Shown: piece by piece, positions 11,643 through 23,711 of the stretch
How the letters are laid out: the number at the start of each line of letters is the position of its first letter
Position numbering within the stretch: the first letter of the stretch is position 1
Origin: Lepus europaeus
Taxonomy: Eukaryota; Chordata; Mammalia; Lagomorpha; Leporidae
Reading direction: 5' to 3'
DNA length: 64,000 nt
Assembly (NCBI RefSeq): GCF_033115175.1
Contig: NC_084850.1
Span: 110,777,939-110,841,938 of the forward strand
Made by a program: the position numbers and the translations under genes
The notes under the pieces: model-generated
What the model was told of the DNA's origin: nothing
Databases searched by the model: none
The model's input: the letters and a program-made list of their open reading frames with translations, nothing else

Positions 11643-12118
11643 AATGCACATTGTCTTTTTTAAAATTTATTTTATTTATTTTCCCCCAAAGAAACCTTTT
11701 ATTTTAGGAATAGAGACTTCATACATTTTATAAGTACTACTTTAGGAATGTAGTGATTCTTCCCACCATACCCACCCTCCCATCCACTCTCCCACTCCTC
11801 CTCTTCCCTCTCCCATTCCCATTCCAATTCTCCACTAAGGTCCATTTTCAATTAACTTTACACACAGAAGATCAATTCTATACTAAGTAGAGTTTAACAA
11901 TTTGCATGGTAAAAAACAAGACAACAAAAAATACTGTTCCTCAACATTCGAGAAAATGACTGTTCAAAGTCATTGGATCTTAAAGTTAATTTCACTTCTT
12001 TTTGTTTTTAGAAACTTAATTAAATTTAAAGAACACCCAAGAATGATACATCCTTTGGGAGCACTTAAACATAGTTACAGTGCAACTCTTTGAAGACAGA
12101 AGTTCTGCATGGGAAGTT
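11643..12118 (-). mobile_element. 5'-truncated lagomorph L1 3' UTR nested in ORF2
   Basis: Its complement matches the sense 3' UTR at 15669-16013 from ACTAACTTNCCATGCAG through the G/A-rich tract to AATAAAAGGTTTCTTTGG. It splits L1 ORF2 sequence that resumes at 12119 (CAGTGACTGCTTTTGC). It is a second, later L1 event with only the 3' end retained. Confidence 0.85.
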
Positions 12119-13213
12119 AGTTCACAGTGACTGCTTTTGCTGTATCCCATAAGTTTTGATGTGTTGCGTTGTTGTCTTCATTTGTTTCCAGAAATTTTGT
12201 GATTTCTCTTTTGATTTCTTCAAGGACTTACTGTTCATTCAGGAGCATGTTATTCAGTCTCCATGTGTTTTTCTATGTTCTAGAGATCCCTGAGTTGTTG
12301 ATTTCCAGCTTCATTCCATTGTGGTCAGAGAAGATGCACGGTATGATTTTGATTTTTTGGAATTTGCTGAAACTTGCTTTATGGCCTAGCATATAATCAA
12401 TCCTAGAGCAAGTTCTGGTGAGAAGAATGTGTATTCTGCAACTGTATAATTGAAAGTTCTGTAGATACTTGTTATGTCTATTTGGTCTATAGTGTCAATT
12501 AACTCTGTTGTTTCCTTGTTGATTTTCTGTCTGGTTCATCTGTCCATTACTGAAAGTTGGATATTCAATTCCTCTGCAAGTGCCATGTAGTTAGGTGCAT
12601 ATATGTTTATTATAGTAACATCTTCCTGTTGAATTGATCCCTTAATCATTACATAGTGCCTTTCTTTGTTTCTTATAAAAGTTTTTGTGTTAAAGTCCAT
12701 TTTGTATGATATTAGGATGGCTACCTCAGCTCTTTTTTTTGTTTGTTTGTTTCTGCTAGCATAAAATATCTTTCTCCATCCTTTCACTTTTCCATCTGCG
12801 GAAATCTTTGTTGGTGAGATGTGTTTCTCTTGTAGGCAGAAAATAGATGGGTTTTGTTTTTGAATCCATTCAGCCAGTCTGTATCTTTTAACTGGAGAGT
12901 TGAAAGCATTTACATTCAAGGTAACTATTCATAAGTTGCGACTTTGCTGTGCCATTTTTTCCATAAATATTCCTATTGTTTACTTTGGATTTCCTTTGTA
13001 CTTTTACTGGGAGATTTTACCTTCTTTCATAATGATGACTATATTTCTGTTACTGCAAATCCTTAAGCATCTTTTGCAAGACTGGATGGGTGGTGACAAA
13101 TTCTATCAATTTCTGTCTGTTATGGAAGGTCTTTATTTCACTTTCATTCATAATGAGAACTTTTCAGGTATAGTATTCTGGGTTGACTGTTTTTTTTCCT
13201 TAAGACTTGAAAT

Positions 13214-13477
13214 GGGGGCCGGCACTGTGGCGTAGCAGGTAAAGCCGCCACCTGCAGTGCTGGCATCCCATATGGGCACCAGTTCGAGTCCCAGCTGCTC
13301 CACTTCTGATCCAGCTCTCTGCTATGACCTGGGAAAGCAGTAGAAGATGGCCCAAGTCCTTGGGCCCCTACACATAGCTGCATGGGAAACCCAGAAGAAG
13401 CTCCTGGCTCCTGGCTTTGTATCAGCTCAGCTCCTGCCATTGCGGCCATCTGGGGAGTGAACCAGAGGATGGGAGAC

Positions 13478-13521
<44 letters not shown>

Positions 13522-13563
13522 ATAACTATGCCTTTCAAATAAATAAATAAATCTTAAAAAAAA
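13214..13563 (+). mobile_element. C-SINE, sense, with target duplication
   Basis: Near full-length copy from GGGGGCCGGCACTGTGG to AATAAATAAATCTTAAAAA, including a CT microsatellite. The flanking duplication is AAGACTTGAAAT (13202-13213) versus AAGACTTGGAAT (13564-13575). Confidence 0.95.
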
Positions 13564-14637
13564 AAGACTTGGAATATATCTCGCCATTCTCTCCTAGCCC
13601 CTGTAGGATTTCTGATGAAAAGTGTTGTGTGTCTAATTGGAGATCTTCTGAAGGTAATCTGACATTTCTCTCATGCACATTTTATAATCTTTTCTTTATG
13701 TTTTATTGTGGAGTGTTGACTGTGTGTCATGGTGAAGATCTTTTCTTGTCGTGTCTATTGGGAGTTCTGTGCACGTCCTATATTTGGATGTCCCTTTCTT
13801 TTTCCAGATCACATAAGTTTTCTGTTATTATTTCACTAAAAAGGCCTTCTAATCCGTTCTCTCTTTCCACGCCTTCAAGAACTACTAAGACCCATATGTT
13901 GGGTTATTTGATCCTGTAGATCTCCAAAAGTTTTTTTAGTTTTCCATTTCTTCCTCTCATTTTTGGTCTGACTATAAAATTTCCAGAGATTTGTCTTATA
14001 GCTCGGATATTCTTTCTTCTGCCTCACCTACTCTGTTGTTAAGACTTTCCACTGCATTTTTTATTTGATCTATTGAATTTTTCATTCCTGTATTTCATTT
14101 TGATTTCTCTTTTAAATCTCAATTTCATGTGAAAAATTTCATTCATATTATATATAGTTTTCTTTAGTTCTTGAATTTTCTTCTGATTGCTTCTGAGTAA
14201 TCTGATGATTAGTTTTTTTAATTCCGTTTCTGGCATTTCCTCGATCTTTTCATCTTCATATTCTAATATTGAAATGTAGTGTTCCTTTGTGGATGCTCAT
14301 AATGTCTTCCTTATTTTTGATTTTTGGATTTTCCCTTTTGTTTCTCGGCATTTGTAGACTTCTTTTCACTCTGGTTATATCTGTTTTACAGGCACACCAG
14401 TAACTCGCCTGTTTCAGCCCCGCTCACTTCTCGATTGTGCTGCGCGGGTTACAGGCTCCCTTACGCGGCATTTCCCCTCTGCTTCTGTTGCTGAACAACT
14501 GATGTGGTGCAGCTGACACTGGAGTTGGGTCTGCTGCTCCCTTCCTGTGTCCAACAATGGTGTCAGCTCTGCCCCTGCTGGCCATAGGTCTCCCTGTAGT
14601 GCTCATGGGGGAAGGGAGAGAGAGAGATGCGTGGCCT

Positions 14638-14660
14638 CTTTTTTTTTTTTTTTTTTTTTG
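14638..14660. repeat. Poly(T) run in the L1 5' UTR
   Basis: A homopolymer T tract of about 21 bases within the GC-rich antisense L1 5' UTR. No insertion can be seen beside it. Confidence 0.8.
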
Positions 14661-15668
14661 TCCCTCTGTTTTTATTTCCCACTCATGAGAGATCCACGTG
14701 GAACTCCAGTAGTAGTTCACTAAGCTTTCCCTCCCAATGTATCAGCAGTGTCACGGGCCCGTGTAGTCCCCTCTCACCTGGCTTGCTGGGGTGGGCGTCC
14801 TCCTCACCAGATCCAAATTGGCGTATCTTCTGTTTTGTTTTTGTTCTCTCAGCATGGGTCCGGACCACCTCTACTACTCTGGAGTGGTCTCCCACCATGG
14901 CTGTCCCACAGTTTTATCCTGAGAATGTGCTTTTTTTCCTTTTTTAATATTAATTTTACCCTGCTTAAGACAGATCATCCTGTCACTGTTCCACCATCTT
15001 GGAACCCCTCTCCCTGTGATGGCTTTATCTTTGGACTATGCCTTTGTGCCTTAGTGGAGTGTCTGCTCTTTCAGTGAATACCCAGAGACATACAGTCAGT
15101 GTGGCCAGGGAGCTCTGTTCAGTGCTCCAGGATGAAGGGAGTGTTCAAGGTGACACCCAGGTTGGGCATGGTAAATCTTTTCATTTTTTTAATCAATGGG
15201 GAGGTTTGTTCTGCTCTGTTGGCCTTGTCTCGTGCTCTCCTCCTCTCCTCAAAGGAGACCAGTGCCTGGGCGCTAGCCCCAGTGGGTACAATATTCATCA
15301 AGCTGCTGCAAGAATCACACAAAGGATCTGTGCAGTCCTTGATGTGAGCATAGCAATGACCTTCACCAGGGAATCAGGGAGTCCTGAGCATGTGGAGCTG
15401 CCCACAGTGACTGCTCAAAGTCCCAGCCACTCCCTGCATGCTCCCATACAGCCGCAGTGTTTTCACAGTCCAAGCACACAAGGCTCCCACAGTCATGAGC
15501 ACCCAGTCCCCTGTCAGTTCTCCCAGCCAGAGCAGAGAAACTGCTCAACTGGTTGTTGGGCATGTGGACACGAGCTGGTGCAGCAGAAATTTCTATATTA
15601 TTGTTTATGAAAAGATACTGATTGTTCAAGAGCCTCAGGTGGTCACTGATGTCATGCATAAGAGTGTT

Positions 15669-16013
15669 AATTGTTAAATTAATGATAGGAATCACTGTAC
15701 ACTAACTTACCATGCAGGACCTCTGTCCTCAATGAGTTGTATTATGAGAGTTAACTGTAAAACTTGTTCTCAGGGTTTTTTTTGTGTGTGGGGTACACAT
15801 TGTTGAAATCTTTATTTAGTATAGAGTTGATCATCTGTGTATAAAGTTAATTGAAAATGAATCTTACTGGAGAATGGGACTGGGAATGGGAGAGGGAGGT
15901 AGAGGAGGGGTGGGAGTGTGGGTGGGAGAGTGGGTATGGTGGGAAGAATCACTGTATTCCTAAAGTTGTACTTGTGAAATTTGTATTCCTTAAATAAAAG
16001 GTTTCTTTGGAAA
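15669..16013 (+). mobile_element. Lagomorph L1 3' UTR, sense, with poly(A) signal
   Basis: Contains the G/A-rich tract GGGAATGGGAGAGGGAGG, then GTGGGAAGAATCACTG, and ends TTAAATAAAAGGTTTCTTTGG followed by an A-rich tail. Similar copies are at 39740-40035 (sense) and 11643-12118 (antisense). It joins directly to antisense L1 5' UTR sequence on its left. Confidence 0.85.
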
Positions 16014-16019
16014 AAAGGA

Positions 16020-18354
16020 AAATATACTGATTGTGTTAGTCTAGATTTTTAACTGTCATAACAAAGACATCCCAAATCTGAGTTGATTAACAGGACAAAT
16101 GTTTATTTCTTGTTCATGTTATATTCCATCAAGAGTGAGTGGATGAGCTTGCTCTACACAGCATGCAAAAATCTTGGCTCCTGTCATCTGGTGGTTTTGA
16201 AGTTCTCTTTAGGTCTTGGCAATCTGCAGTCCTGAAAGTGGCATGTATTCTTCTTCCCATGTTCCATTGGCAATCAGTGACATAGCCCCAACTTGCTGTA
16301 AGGGAAACTGGAAAATGTAGGTTAGCTGTGAGCCCGGGAAAACAAGGAGGTGGCCATAATTGAATACATTTAGTCTATGTGCCAATGAAAGGTAGACCCA
16401 TTTGCTTTCATAATTAGCGAAGTATAGAATACAGTGTACTTACCTTATACCTTTTATAATTTAAAACTCATTCTAAAGGACAATTCAAGTAGTGTAAAAC
16501 AGCTGGACAGTGGCTGTAAATTCTAGCCTTTCCCTGACCGGACTCCAGGGGAGATGGTCATCAATATTCCAGTGTGTCTTCCATGGGCTACTACTTTATC
16601 CTGGTGAATGGCCTAATGCCTAAGTGTTCAATCTGTGGCCAGTTGTCCCATCACAGGGACAACTTATTCTGGCAAACACTCTTGTAGAAGCGTCTGGTGG
16701 CTTCGTATGTCCACTTAGCTAACTGGGAACCATGGAACTAAATTTCTTAGAATTCCTTTCCTTTGTGGCTCTTATGTATGGTTGGCTACATGAGAGTTCA
16801 GAAGATAAAGGTGAAGTAGAAGCCATTATCCTCTGAAGGTCAGTGGAAGGAGCTAGGCAGTGCTGCAAGGTGTGTATATTTCCACTGAATTGCTGGTTCA
16901 CTTTGTTGACATACACCTGGGCCCCCAGATGATGCAGCCCTTCCTGACTTTCTTCAGCTTCTTTAAGTTCTAAGATAGTTGTTGACTTCTGCAGGTCATT
17001 TGCCTCACTGGAGCTGGAAATGATGAGTAATATGTGGTTTCCAGTTTGTCCTTGTGGGTTCCAGTTTGTTCTTTCTGTCTCATGCTTCATGTCCAACATT
17101 CTTTGACTGCAGGCCCTGTTATTTACAGGGACTTCAAGCTCATTTCCATGTGCAGAGACAACAGTTTCCTATACAGTTTCTCACTAGCTCCCATAAATGC
17201 ATAAGGTCTAATGATTTTTATAAATTCCAAATTCCATGTCACTTTTAGTGATTCTGCTTACCTAATTGAACTTTAATGGACTATGATAACAGGTTAACCT
17301 TCAAACTAGTGGCTTAACACAACAATGATTTATTTTGAGAAGGTGAATGTTGAGGTGGCCCTGCTCCACAAGGTTATTCAGCAACACAGTTCTATGGAGA
17401 GTTTAATATCTCAAAACTTGGACTTCATGATTGCTGAGACAGGGAAAGAGAGGGACTAGAGGACTCAAAAGTGCTTTGGCTCAAACATGACAAGTACGGC
17501 TTCTTCAAGCCTTTTGCCACCTGACCCCATTTATTTGTAAAGGGGCTTAGAAATATGGCAAAACATATATGTTGAAGTTTTGTGTTTTCCTGTACAAGTT
17601 AACTTGTTTGCTGTACCATTCCCTTGAGTTAGAAGGTGCTTGTGACTGATTGACCAGCAGGCCGCATTGGCAATGCAATAAACATGCCCTGGGCCTGACC
17701 TTCTTATCAAGCAGTCATCAAGGGAACAAAGAGTATATGACTTGAAGGAAAATCACAGTCATAGGTGGCTGGACACATCAGCACCTGTTCCTCTTTAGTG
17801 ATGTAGTTTGGAAAGGTCACTCGATGCTCACCCTAGATGGCCCTGGGGCCATCACACTCTGATGAATGGTCAGAAGATGCTAATATTTTTGTTTATATTT
17901 TCATCTATAGAAAATATGTTACTTATTGGTATGATTGTATGGAGTTTTGGTTTCAGTGTTTTTGCAAATTTCACATCCTATTATAGTTTCTGTAACTTTT
18001 AGTTGATGATCAACCCTACACCGTTAATAAAAGCAAGAAGCAAGTGAGAAGTGGTATTCTTGTGCTATCATGGAAAGAGTCCCCTAATCCCTGCTTTTCT
18101 TATCTTGACTTTATGTTTCTTGTAGTTCTTTCAGTGCCCTTTGTTCTGCCCTTTGACTGCATCATAGTCATTGGCCGGTGTGCAACACACATGGATGTCC
18201 AGTGGGGAGTAAATGTCTCAGCCACTATCCACACTCCTGTTCACCAAATATCCCTTTGCTTATGTTTGCCTTGTTGTGAATGCTATTATTGTCCCACCTC
18301 AATGCCTTTCACCATGCAGAAGTGCATGCCACCCAGCTGCTGTGAATGTTGACC
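16020..18354. other. Old, diverged repeats; no gene seen
   Basis: Two segments (about 16050-16400 and 17290-17540) resemble ancient MER-type repeats with phrases such as ACAAATGTTTATTTCTTG and TGGCTTAACACAACAATG, but I cannot name the family. An ORF on the minus strand at 16719-17099 has no recognisable domain and is probably chance. Confidence 0.35.
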
Positions 18355-19040
18355 AATGGCTCTATAAGGAGCAGAAATTAAACAGCTTCACCATAATATT
18401 AACAAGAACTAAGCAAGAGCTAAGCTGACTGCAGGAGATCTGCATGGACTTGAGAAGAACCACCCATGGCCTTCTGGGGACTTGATCAGCCCTACATTGA
18501 CTGCCAAAAGGTATATAAACTGCTGACTGAAGAGGCCCAGGGAGACTCTCTGAACAGACTCTCCTGAGAGCAGCAGGGCAAAAGTCCCGGGTTGACTCAC
18601 TGCTCTCAGACCTTCCCACAAGAGAGTTCTCCCAGCCAGCCATGTGCTTGCCCGACGCTGAGACTCTGAACTCACTCAACGACGAGGTCTGCTTTCCCAA
18701 TGCTAAGGCTCTGAGATTGCCTGACATCGAAGCCCTGCTTGCCTGAAGCCAAGACTCTACTCACCCTTTGAGACCTGCATTCTTCAGCTCAGAGGCACCA
18801 CCCATGTGGATGCTGTGGGAATCCGCCCTTTGTGGCTAGGACACGTCGTGAGGAACACCAGAGGTACTTTGGGAACCTTGGGTGGTCGATTTGGCCAGTG
18901 TGTTGTATGAATTAGAATGTGTGATTTCTCCACTTTATAATAAAATCCTTACTGGAAGCAACACTGCCTCAGTACTGTTACTACACTCACAACAGGCTCA
19001 CAGCTACTTCCTCTTCTGGAAAGTTGCCCTGCACCAAAGG
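18355..19040 (+). mobile_element. Possible LTR-like sequence, weak
   Basis: A TATATAAAC box near 18512, a CT/GA-rich middle and an AATAAAATCC near 18940 give LTR-like order, but no clean TG...CA ends or target duplication were found. Treated as a doubtful fossil. Confidence 0.25.
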
Positions 19041-19800
19041 GAAACTTCCTTGAGCAGAAGGTGGTGCATCTGTCCTTGGGGGTGGACCTAAGTCAGTGAC
19101 TCACAGAGAGTTCCAAAACCATCTCCCTGCTTCAAAGTGGAACTATTTCTAGTACTCCAGAAATACTCCACACATCAGGCTGAAGTTATTCTATACTGAA
19201 TACCACATTTTTACTTAGATGTGTCCCCTGCTTATATTCTCTCCCTAAATTCTTTTATCCTGAGAAAATACCACCAATAAGTTCCTATTTGAACAAAAAT
19301 CGTAGACTCTAGTTCCAGGAAAGTTGATCTAAAACATTCCCTTGCATAGAACAGCCTCTGCTGTTCTCCAAGGGACACCACCCAAAACCCCATCTAACCA
19401 ATGATTCTAGTTCATAATTCTATATCTCTGGGTGATACATGGGAGTCTGCATCAAGACCAATCATGTTTCTCCTTGGTTCAGAATCTTAATGGAAAAAAA
19501 AACATTTTCTGGGCTTCCCCTCCAACACACATCTAACATACAATGCAGGAGATAAACATTCTCCTTTGGAAGAAGGAAGATAGGAAACACAAAGCTGTAA
19601 CTGGGTGGCACAATTCTAAAACCCTCCTCCCCCCCGTGAGTGGAGGCCCCTGTCTTGAAAGTGAAAGACTTCCTGAATCAGGTGCTAGTTTTCTCTCTGG
19701 GTGGAGCTGTATTATCCACTGTTCTTTATGGTTCCCTGGGTCTGCCCTCTGGAGGTTCATCCTTTCCTATTTTGCTCCTCTCCATACATAAAGTAGTAAT
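19041..19800. other. No recognisable feature
   Basis: No repeat, RNA gene or convincing exon. Two overlapping open frames (19543-19791 and 19640-20032) run into the LTR and show no domain. Confidence 0.4.
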
Positions 19801-19806
19801 GAAGAG

Positions 19807-20262
19807 TGTGGGGAAATTAGGCACAGGAGGCAATTCAAAGATGGCACCTGCAGGGAAATTAGGCACAAGTGGCAATTCAAAGATGGTGCCCAAAGAAAGT
19901 AAGGTGGGTGGTATCCAAAGTTGTCTACCACCAAAGCTAATTGCCTGCGCAGCATGGGGGGGGGGGGGGATGACAACTGATTACGAGTGTACAGACATGG
20001 CTGGTCCTGTAAAAAGTTACCCTGTAAAATGACCTTTTAAGTAATTGGTTGGTCCTTATGCCCTGCCCCAGTAATCCTGCGGTCCTGTGCTTTAAAAGGC
20101 TTTGTTATGCGCACAATAAACTGAATTCTTGCTTGCTTGACTTGACTCCCTGCTGTGTCTGACTGTCTCCAGGATCCGGAGGCTGGGGAACAGGCGAGCG
20201 CGCGCGCACTTACCTTTCTTCGGACCCAGTCCATCCTCATTCGGGTGGACTAAGACCCTGCA
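19807..20262 (+). mobile_element. Solo LTR of an endogenous retrovirus, 456 bp
   Basis: Ends are TGTGGGG and CCCTGCA, flanked by a perfect 6-bp duplication GAAGAG (19801-19806 and 20263-20268). It has a U3-like part with a doubled ~43-bp block near 19811-19896, a CTTTAAAAGG promoter-like motif and an AATAAA near 20117, then a GC-rich 3' part. No internal retroviral genes remain, so this is a solo LTR. A 6-bp duplication is usual for class II (betaretrovirus-like) elements. The clean ends suggest a moderately young insertion. Confidence 0.85.
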
Positions 20263-20464
20263 GAAGAGCATATATGCCATCCACGAATCTATATAGCTTC
20301 TCTGGTGCTCTTAAAATATTGGGGGACTCACAAATACTTAGTTTGTTTTTTCTTTATATTGGGTTAGCAAATAATATATATATATATACTCAAAGTCTAT
20401 GGACAATTTTAAGTCTTGAATAATCAAACATTTGTTTTGATTGTGGCTTCTTAGAGGGGCTTAT

Positions 20465-20790
20465 TAGAAGGACAGGCATGTGTCTCAGCTGTTAAAATGC
20501 TGCTTGACATGTCTGCATACCAAATCAGAGTGCCTGGGTCCTAGTGCTGCATCCGCTTCCAATCCAGCTGTCTGCTAATACACATCCTGGGAGGCACAAA
20601 ATGATCACTCAACCATTTGGGTCCCTGCCACCTACAAGGGAGACCTGGATTGAGTTCTTGGCACCCAGGCCCACCCTGGCCCATTCCTGGCTGTTGTAGG
20701 CATTTGGGGAGTGAACCAGAGATGGGAGATCTCTCTCTGTCTGAATGTGTCTCTTTCAAAGAAGTAAAATTAATTAAAAATTTTAAAATA
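20465..20790 (+). mobile_element. Old C-SINE relative, sense
   Basis: Diverged copy: CCAATCCAGCTGTCTGCTAAT, GGGAGACCTGGATTGAGTT and GGCATTTGGGGAGTGAACCAG, with an A-rich tail. Same older type as 1345-1655. Confidence 0.8.
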
Positions 20791-20799
20791 CATTAGCTC

Positions 20800-21195
20800 T
20801 ATTAATGGGTTGGTGCATAGGCAAAATGTGGTATATTCATATAATGTAATATTACTCGTAAAAAGGATTAAAGCAGTGACACATGGTACAACATGAATGG
20901 ACCTCAAAAACGTGTACTAATGACAGAAATAAAATGCAAAAAGACTTCAGGTTGTATTATTCTACTTATATGAAATATCCAGAATAGGCAAATAGAAAGA
21001 GATAGAAAGTAGATTAGTGGTTTCTAGAGACTGGGTAGAAGGGAGAATAGAAGGGATTGCTAATTGGTATGGTATTTTCTTTTGTGGGTGATGAAAATAT
21101 TCTGGAATTTGATAGTGATATTGTTTGTCCATGTTTGTGAACATACTAACAAGCACTGAATTGCATATGTTAAAAATAAATAATAAAAACATGTT
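20800..21195 (+). mobile_element. Old L1 3' end, sense
   Basis: Phrases typical of the mammalian L1M 3' end: GTGGTATATTCATATAATG, TATGAAATATCCAGAATAGG and GATGAAAATATTCTGGAATT, then an A/T-rich end. Heavily 5' truncated. Confidence 0.85.
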
Positions 21196-21382
21196 AGACA
21201 TCTTAATATGTGACCGTATTCAATTCCATGTAGCAACCACACCCATAATTCTTTTTGGGACATAGTTAACAGATCTGGGACTTTTTTTTTTTCTGTTTTG
21301 TAAACCCCATAGCATTCATTTTCTCTCTGCTCCCTCCTCCCCCAATTTAATAGTGAAGGAGTCTAGAAGCAGAGAAGGCCAT

Positions 21383-21756
21383 TGCTATGGTTTGACTGTG
21401 TCTCCCAGAAGTTCATGTGTTAGAAACATAATTCCCCAAGTCTCGTGTTAATAGTATTTGGAAGTGGGACCTTTGAGAGGTAATTGAGGACACAATGGTG
21501 GGATCCTTTTGACGACATTAGTGGCTTTGTAGGAAGAGGAAGAGACAATGGAGCTGGTGCAGTTGCTCTGTGTTGTCAAGTGATGCCTTCTATGTTATGA
21601 TGCAGCAAGAGGCCCTCAACCAGATGCTGAGCAGATTCCAGTGTCACATCCTTTGACTTCCCAGCCATCAAAACTATGAGCCAAAGAAACCTCTATTTCT
21701 TATAAATTTCCTGGTCTCAGGTATTTTGCTATAGCAGCAGAGAACAGAGTAAGACA
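21383..21756 (+). mobile_element. MaLR (MST-type) LTR
   Basis: Starts TGCTATGGTTTGACTGTGTC and ends CAGAGTAAGACA, with the family phrases GTGATGCCTTC, GCAGCAAGAGGCCCTCA and GACTTCCCAGCC in order. A solo LTR of an ERVL-MaLR element, dating to before the main mammalian orders separated or soon after. Confidence 0.9.
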
Positions 21757-22473
21757 TCAATAACTTCAATCATATTCCCCCTCCCCCCGCCCCAGCCAAG
21801 TAACTAGAGAAGTGATTCTCTTTAGGGCTTTATTTTAACCTTTATAGGACTTCTGTAAAAGATAGCTTTATTGAGGTATAATGGAAATACAATAATCCAT
21901 ACATTTTGACATATGTATATGCCATCATCACACTCAATGAGATGAACATATTATTCACTCTCCAAAGCTTATTTATATTTTTTTGTAATCTCTGTTTTCC
22001 ATACTTCAACATCCCCTCCCCCAGGCATTCACTAATATGTTTTCTCCCTATAGATTAGTTTGCATGTTCTACAATTTATATAAGTGAACTCATACGGTAT
22101 GTACATTTTGTCTGACTTCATACACTCAGAAAAATTATTCTGAGTGAAATGGGTAGATCATATGGTAGGTATATGGCTAACTTCTTAAGAAACTGCCTAT
22201 TTTCCAAGTGATTGTGTTATCTAACATTCCTGCCAGCATGGTATGAGAATTTCAGTTTCTCCATCATCAGTCTTTTAAATTTTAGCTTTCCTAATAGGGA
22301 TATCATGATATTTCATTATGATTTTCATTTTAATTTTTCTATGTTAAACATTTTTTCTGTTCTTATTGGCTATTCATATATCTACTTTGGTGAAGTGTCT
22401 TCCAAATTTTAGGGCATTGTTTTTGGCTTGCATTTTTCATATGTTTACATTTGTGGTTTGAAAATATTTTCTT

Positions 22474-22809
22474 GGGGCTGCTGCTGTGGCACAGTGGATT
22501 AAGCCTCTGCCTGCAATGCCGGCATCCCATATGGGCGCAGGTTCAAGTCCCAGCTGCTCCACTTCCAATGCAGCTCCCTGCTAATGTGCCTGGAAAAGCA
22601 GCAGAGGATGACCCAGATCCTTCAGCCTCTGCACCCATGTGGGAGACCCAGAAGGAGCTCCTGGCTCCTGGCTTTGGTCTAGCTCACCCCTGGCTATCAC
22701 AGCCATTTGGGGAGTGAACCAGCAGATGGAAGACCGCTCTCTCTGTCCCTCCTTCTCTCTCTCTCTCTAACTTTGCCTTTCAAATAAATAAAATAAATCT
22801 TTTTTAAAA
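22474..22809 (+). mobile_element. C-SINE, sense
   Basis: GGGGCTGCTGCTGTGGCACAG head, full body, CTTTCAAATAAATAAAATAAATC tail. Flanking duplication GAAAATATTTTCT on both sides. Confidence 0.95.
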
Positions 22810-22848
22810 AGAAAATATTTTCTCTCCATCTTTGACTTTTAATTCTTT

Positions 22849-23166
22849 TGGGAAAATATTTATTTATTTGGAAAGTAGAGTTACAGAGAGAGGGAGAGAC
22901 AGAGAGAAAGGTCTTCCATCCACTGGTTCATTCCTCAAATGGCTGCAATGGCTGGAGCTGGGTTGATTTGAACTCGGAAGCCAGAAGTTTCTTCCGGGTC
23001 TCCCAAGTAGCTGCAGAGATTCAAGGACCTGGGCCATCTTCCACTGCTTTCTCAGGCTATAGCAGAGAGCTGGATTGGAAGTGGAGCAGCCAGGACTCAA
23101 ACTGGTGCCCATATAGGTTGTCAGCACTGCAGGCGGCGGCTTTACCTGCTACACCACAGCGCTAGC
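22849..23166 (-). mobile_element. C-SINE, antisense
   Basis: Complement of the full SINE. Flanking duplication TTGACTTTTAATTCTT (22832-22847 and 23168-23183). Together with the neighbouring sense copy it forms an inverted pair only 40 bases apart. Confidence 0.95.
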
Positions 23167-23711
23167 CTTGACTTTTAATTCTTCTGAAATTGTCTTTTGA
23201 AAAGCAAGTGTTATTTTTATTTTGTTGAGGTCCATTTAACATTTTTTAATGGATGTGCTTTTGGTGTCATATCTAAAAGAGTCTTTGCCTAGACCAAGTT
23301 ATAAAGATTTTCTCATGTTTTCTTCTACATATGGATCAAAATTATTTTTTATTGGCATATGGACACTCAATTGTCACAAGATCACTTGCTGGAAAGAATA
23401 TTCTTTCTCCCTGGATTGCCTGTGCACCTTTGTCAGAAATCAATTGACCTTGTACTTGTCTGAGTGGGTCTATTTCTGGACAGTCTATCCTATTTCATTG
23501 GTATATTTGTCAGCCTTTATGCCAATGCCACAGTATCTTCATTAATGTAGTTTTAATAGATATTGCTATCAAGGAGTATAATTGTTCAATTTTTTTTGTT
23601 TTTCAAAGTTTTTTTTATTGTTCTAGGTCCTTTTGCACTTCCATACTAGTTTTACAATCTGTCAATTTCCACAAGAAAAGCCTACTGAGATTTTGTTTTG
23701 GATTGAGTTTA

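Larger units (their letters stand above)
10098..15668 (-). mobile_element. Lagomorph L1, antisense part (ORF2, ORF1, 5' UTR)
   Basis: Sense order runs right to left. A GC-rich 5' UTR lies at about 14400-15060, probably extending to 15668. The ORF1 region follows; 14039-14236 encodes a charged coiled-coil-like stretch rich in Lys, Glu and Asn. The ORF2 endonuclease is at 12536-12919, with motifs such as NSPVKRYRLAEWIQKQNPS, CLQEKH and IINIYAPN. Reverse-transcriptase and C-terminal sequence runs down to 10098. About 1 kb is missing from ORF2 near 10378, and ORF2 is also broken by an antisense L1 3' UTR (11643-12118); a SINE (13214-13563) lies in the ORF1-ORF2 interval. It has many stops and is inactive. 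The adjacent sense 3' UTR at 15669-16013 is probably the other arm of the same insertion. Confidence 0.85.

Noticed and set aside
12536-12919. 127-codon minus-strand ORF with endonuclease motifs
   Set aside because: It is the N-terminal part of L1 ORF2 within a decayed element, reported under the L1 and not as a host gene.
15038-15610. 190-codon plus-strand ORF
   Set aside because: It overlies what is probably antisense L1 5' UTR; low-complexity Ser/Gln/His composition and no domain.
18355-19040. Second LTR at 18.4-19.0 kb
   Set aside because: Promoter-like and poly(A)-like motifs are present, but no matching ends or target duplication were found; listed only as a weak feature.
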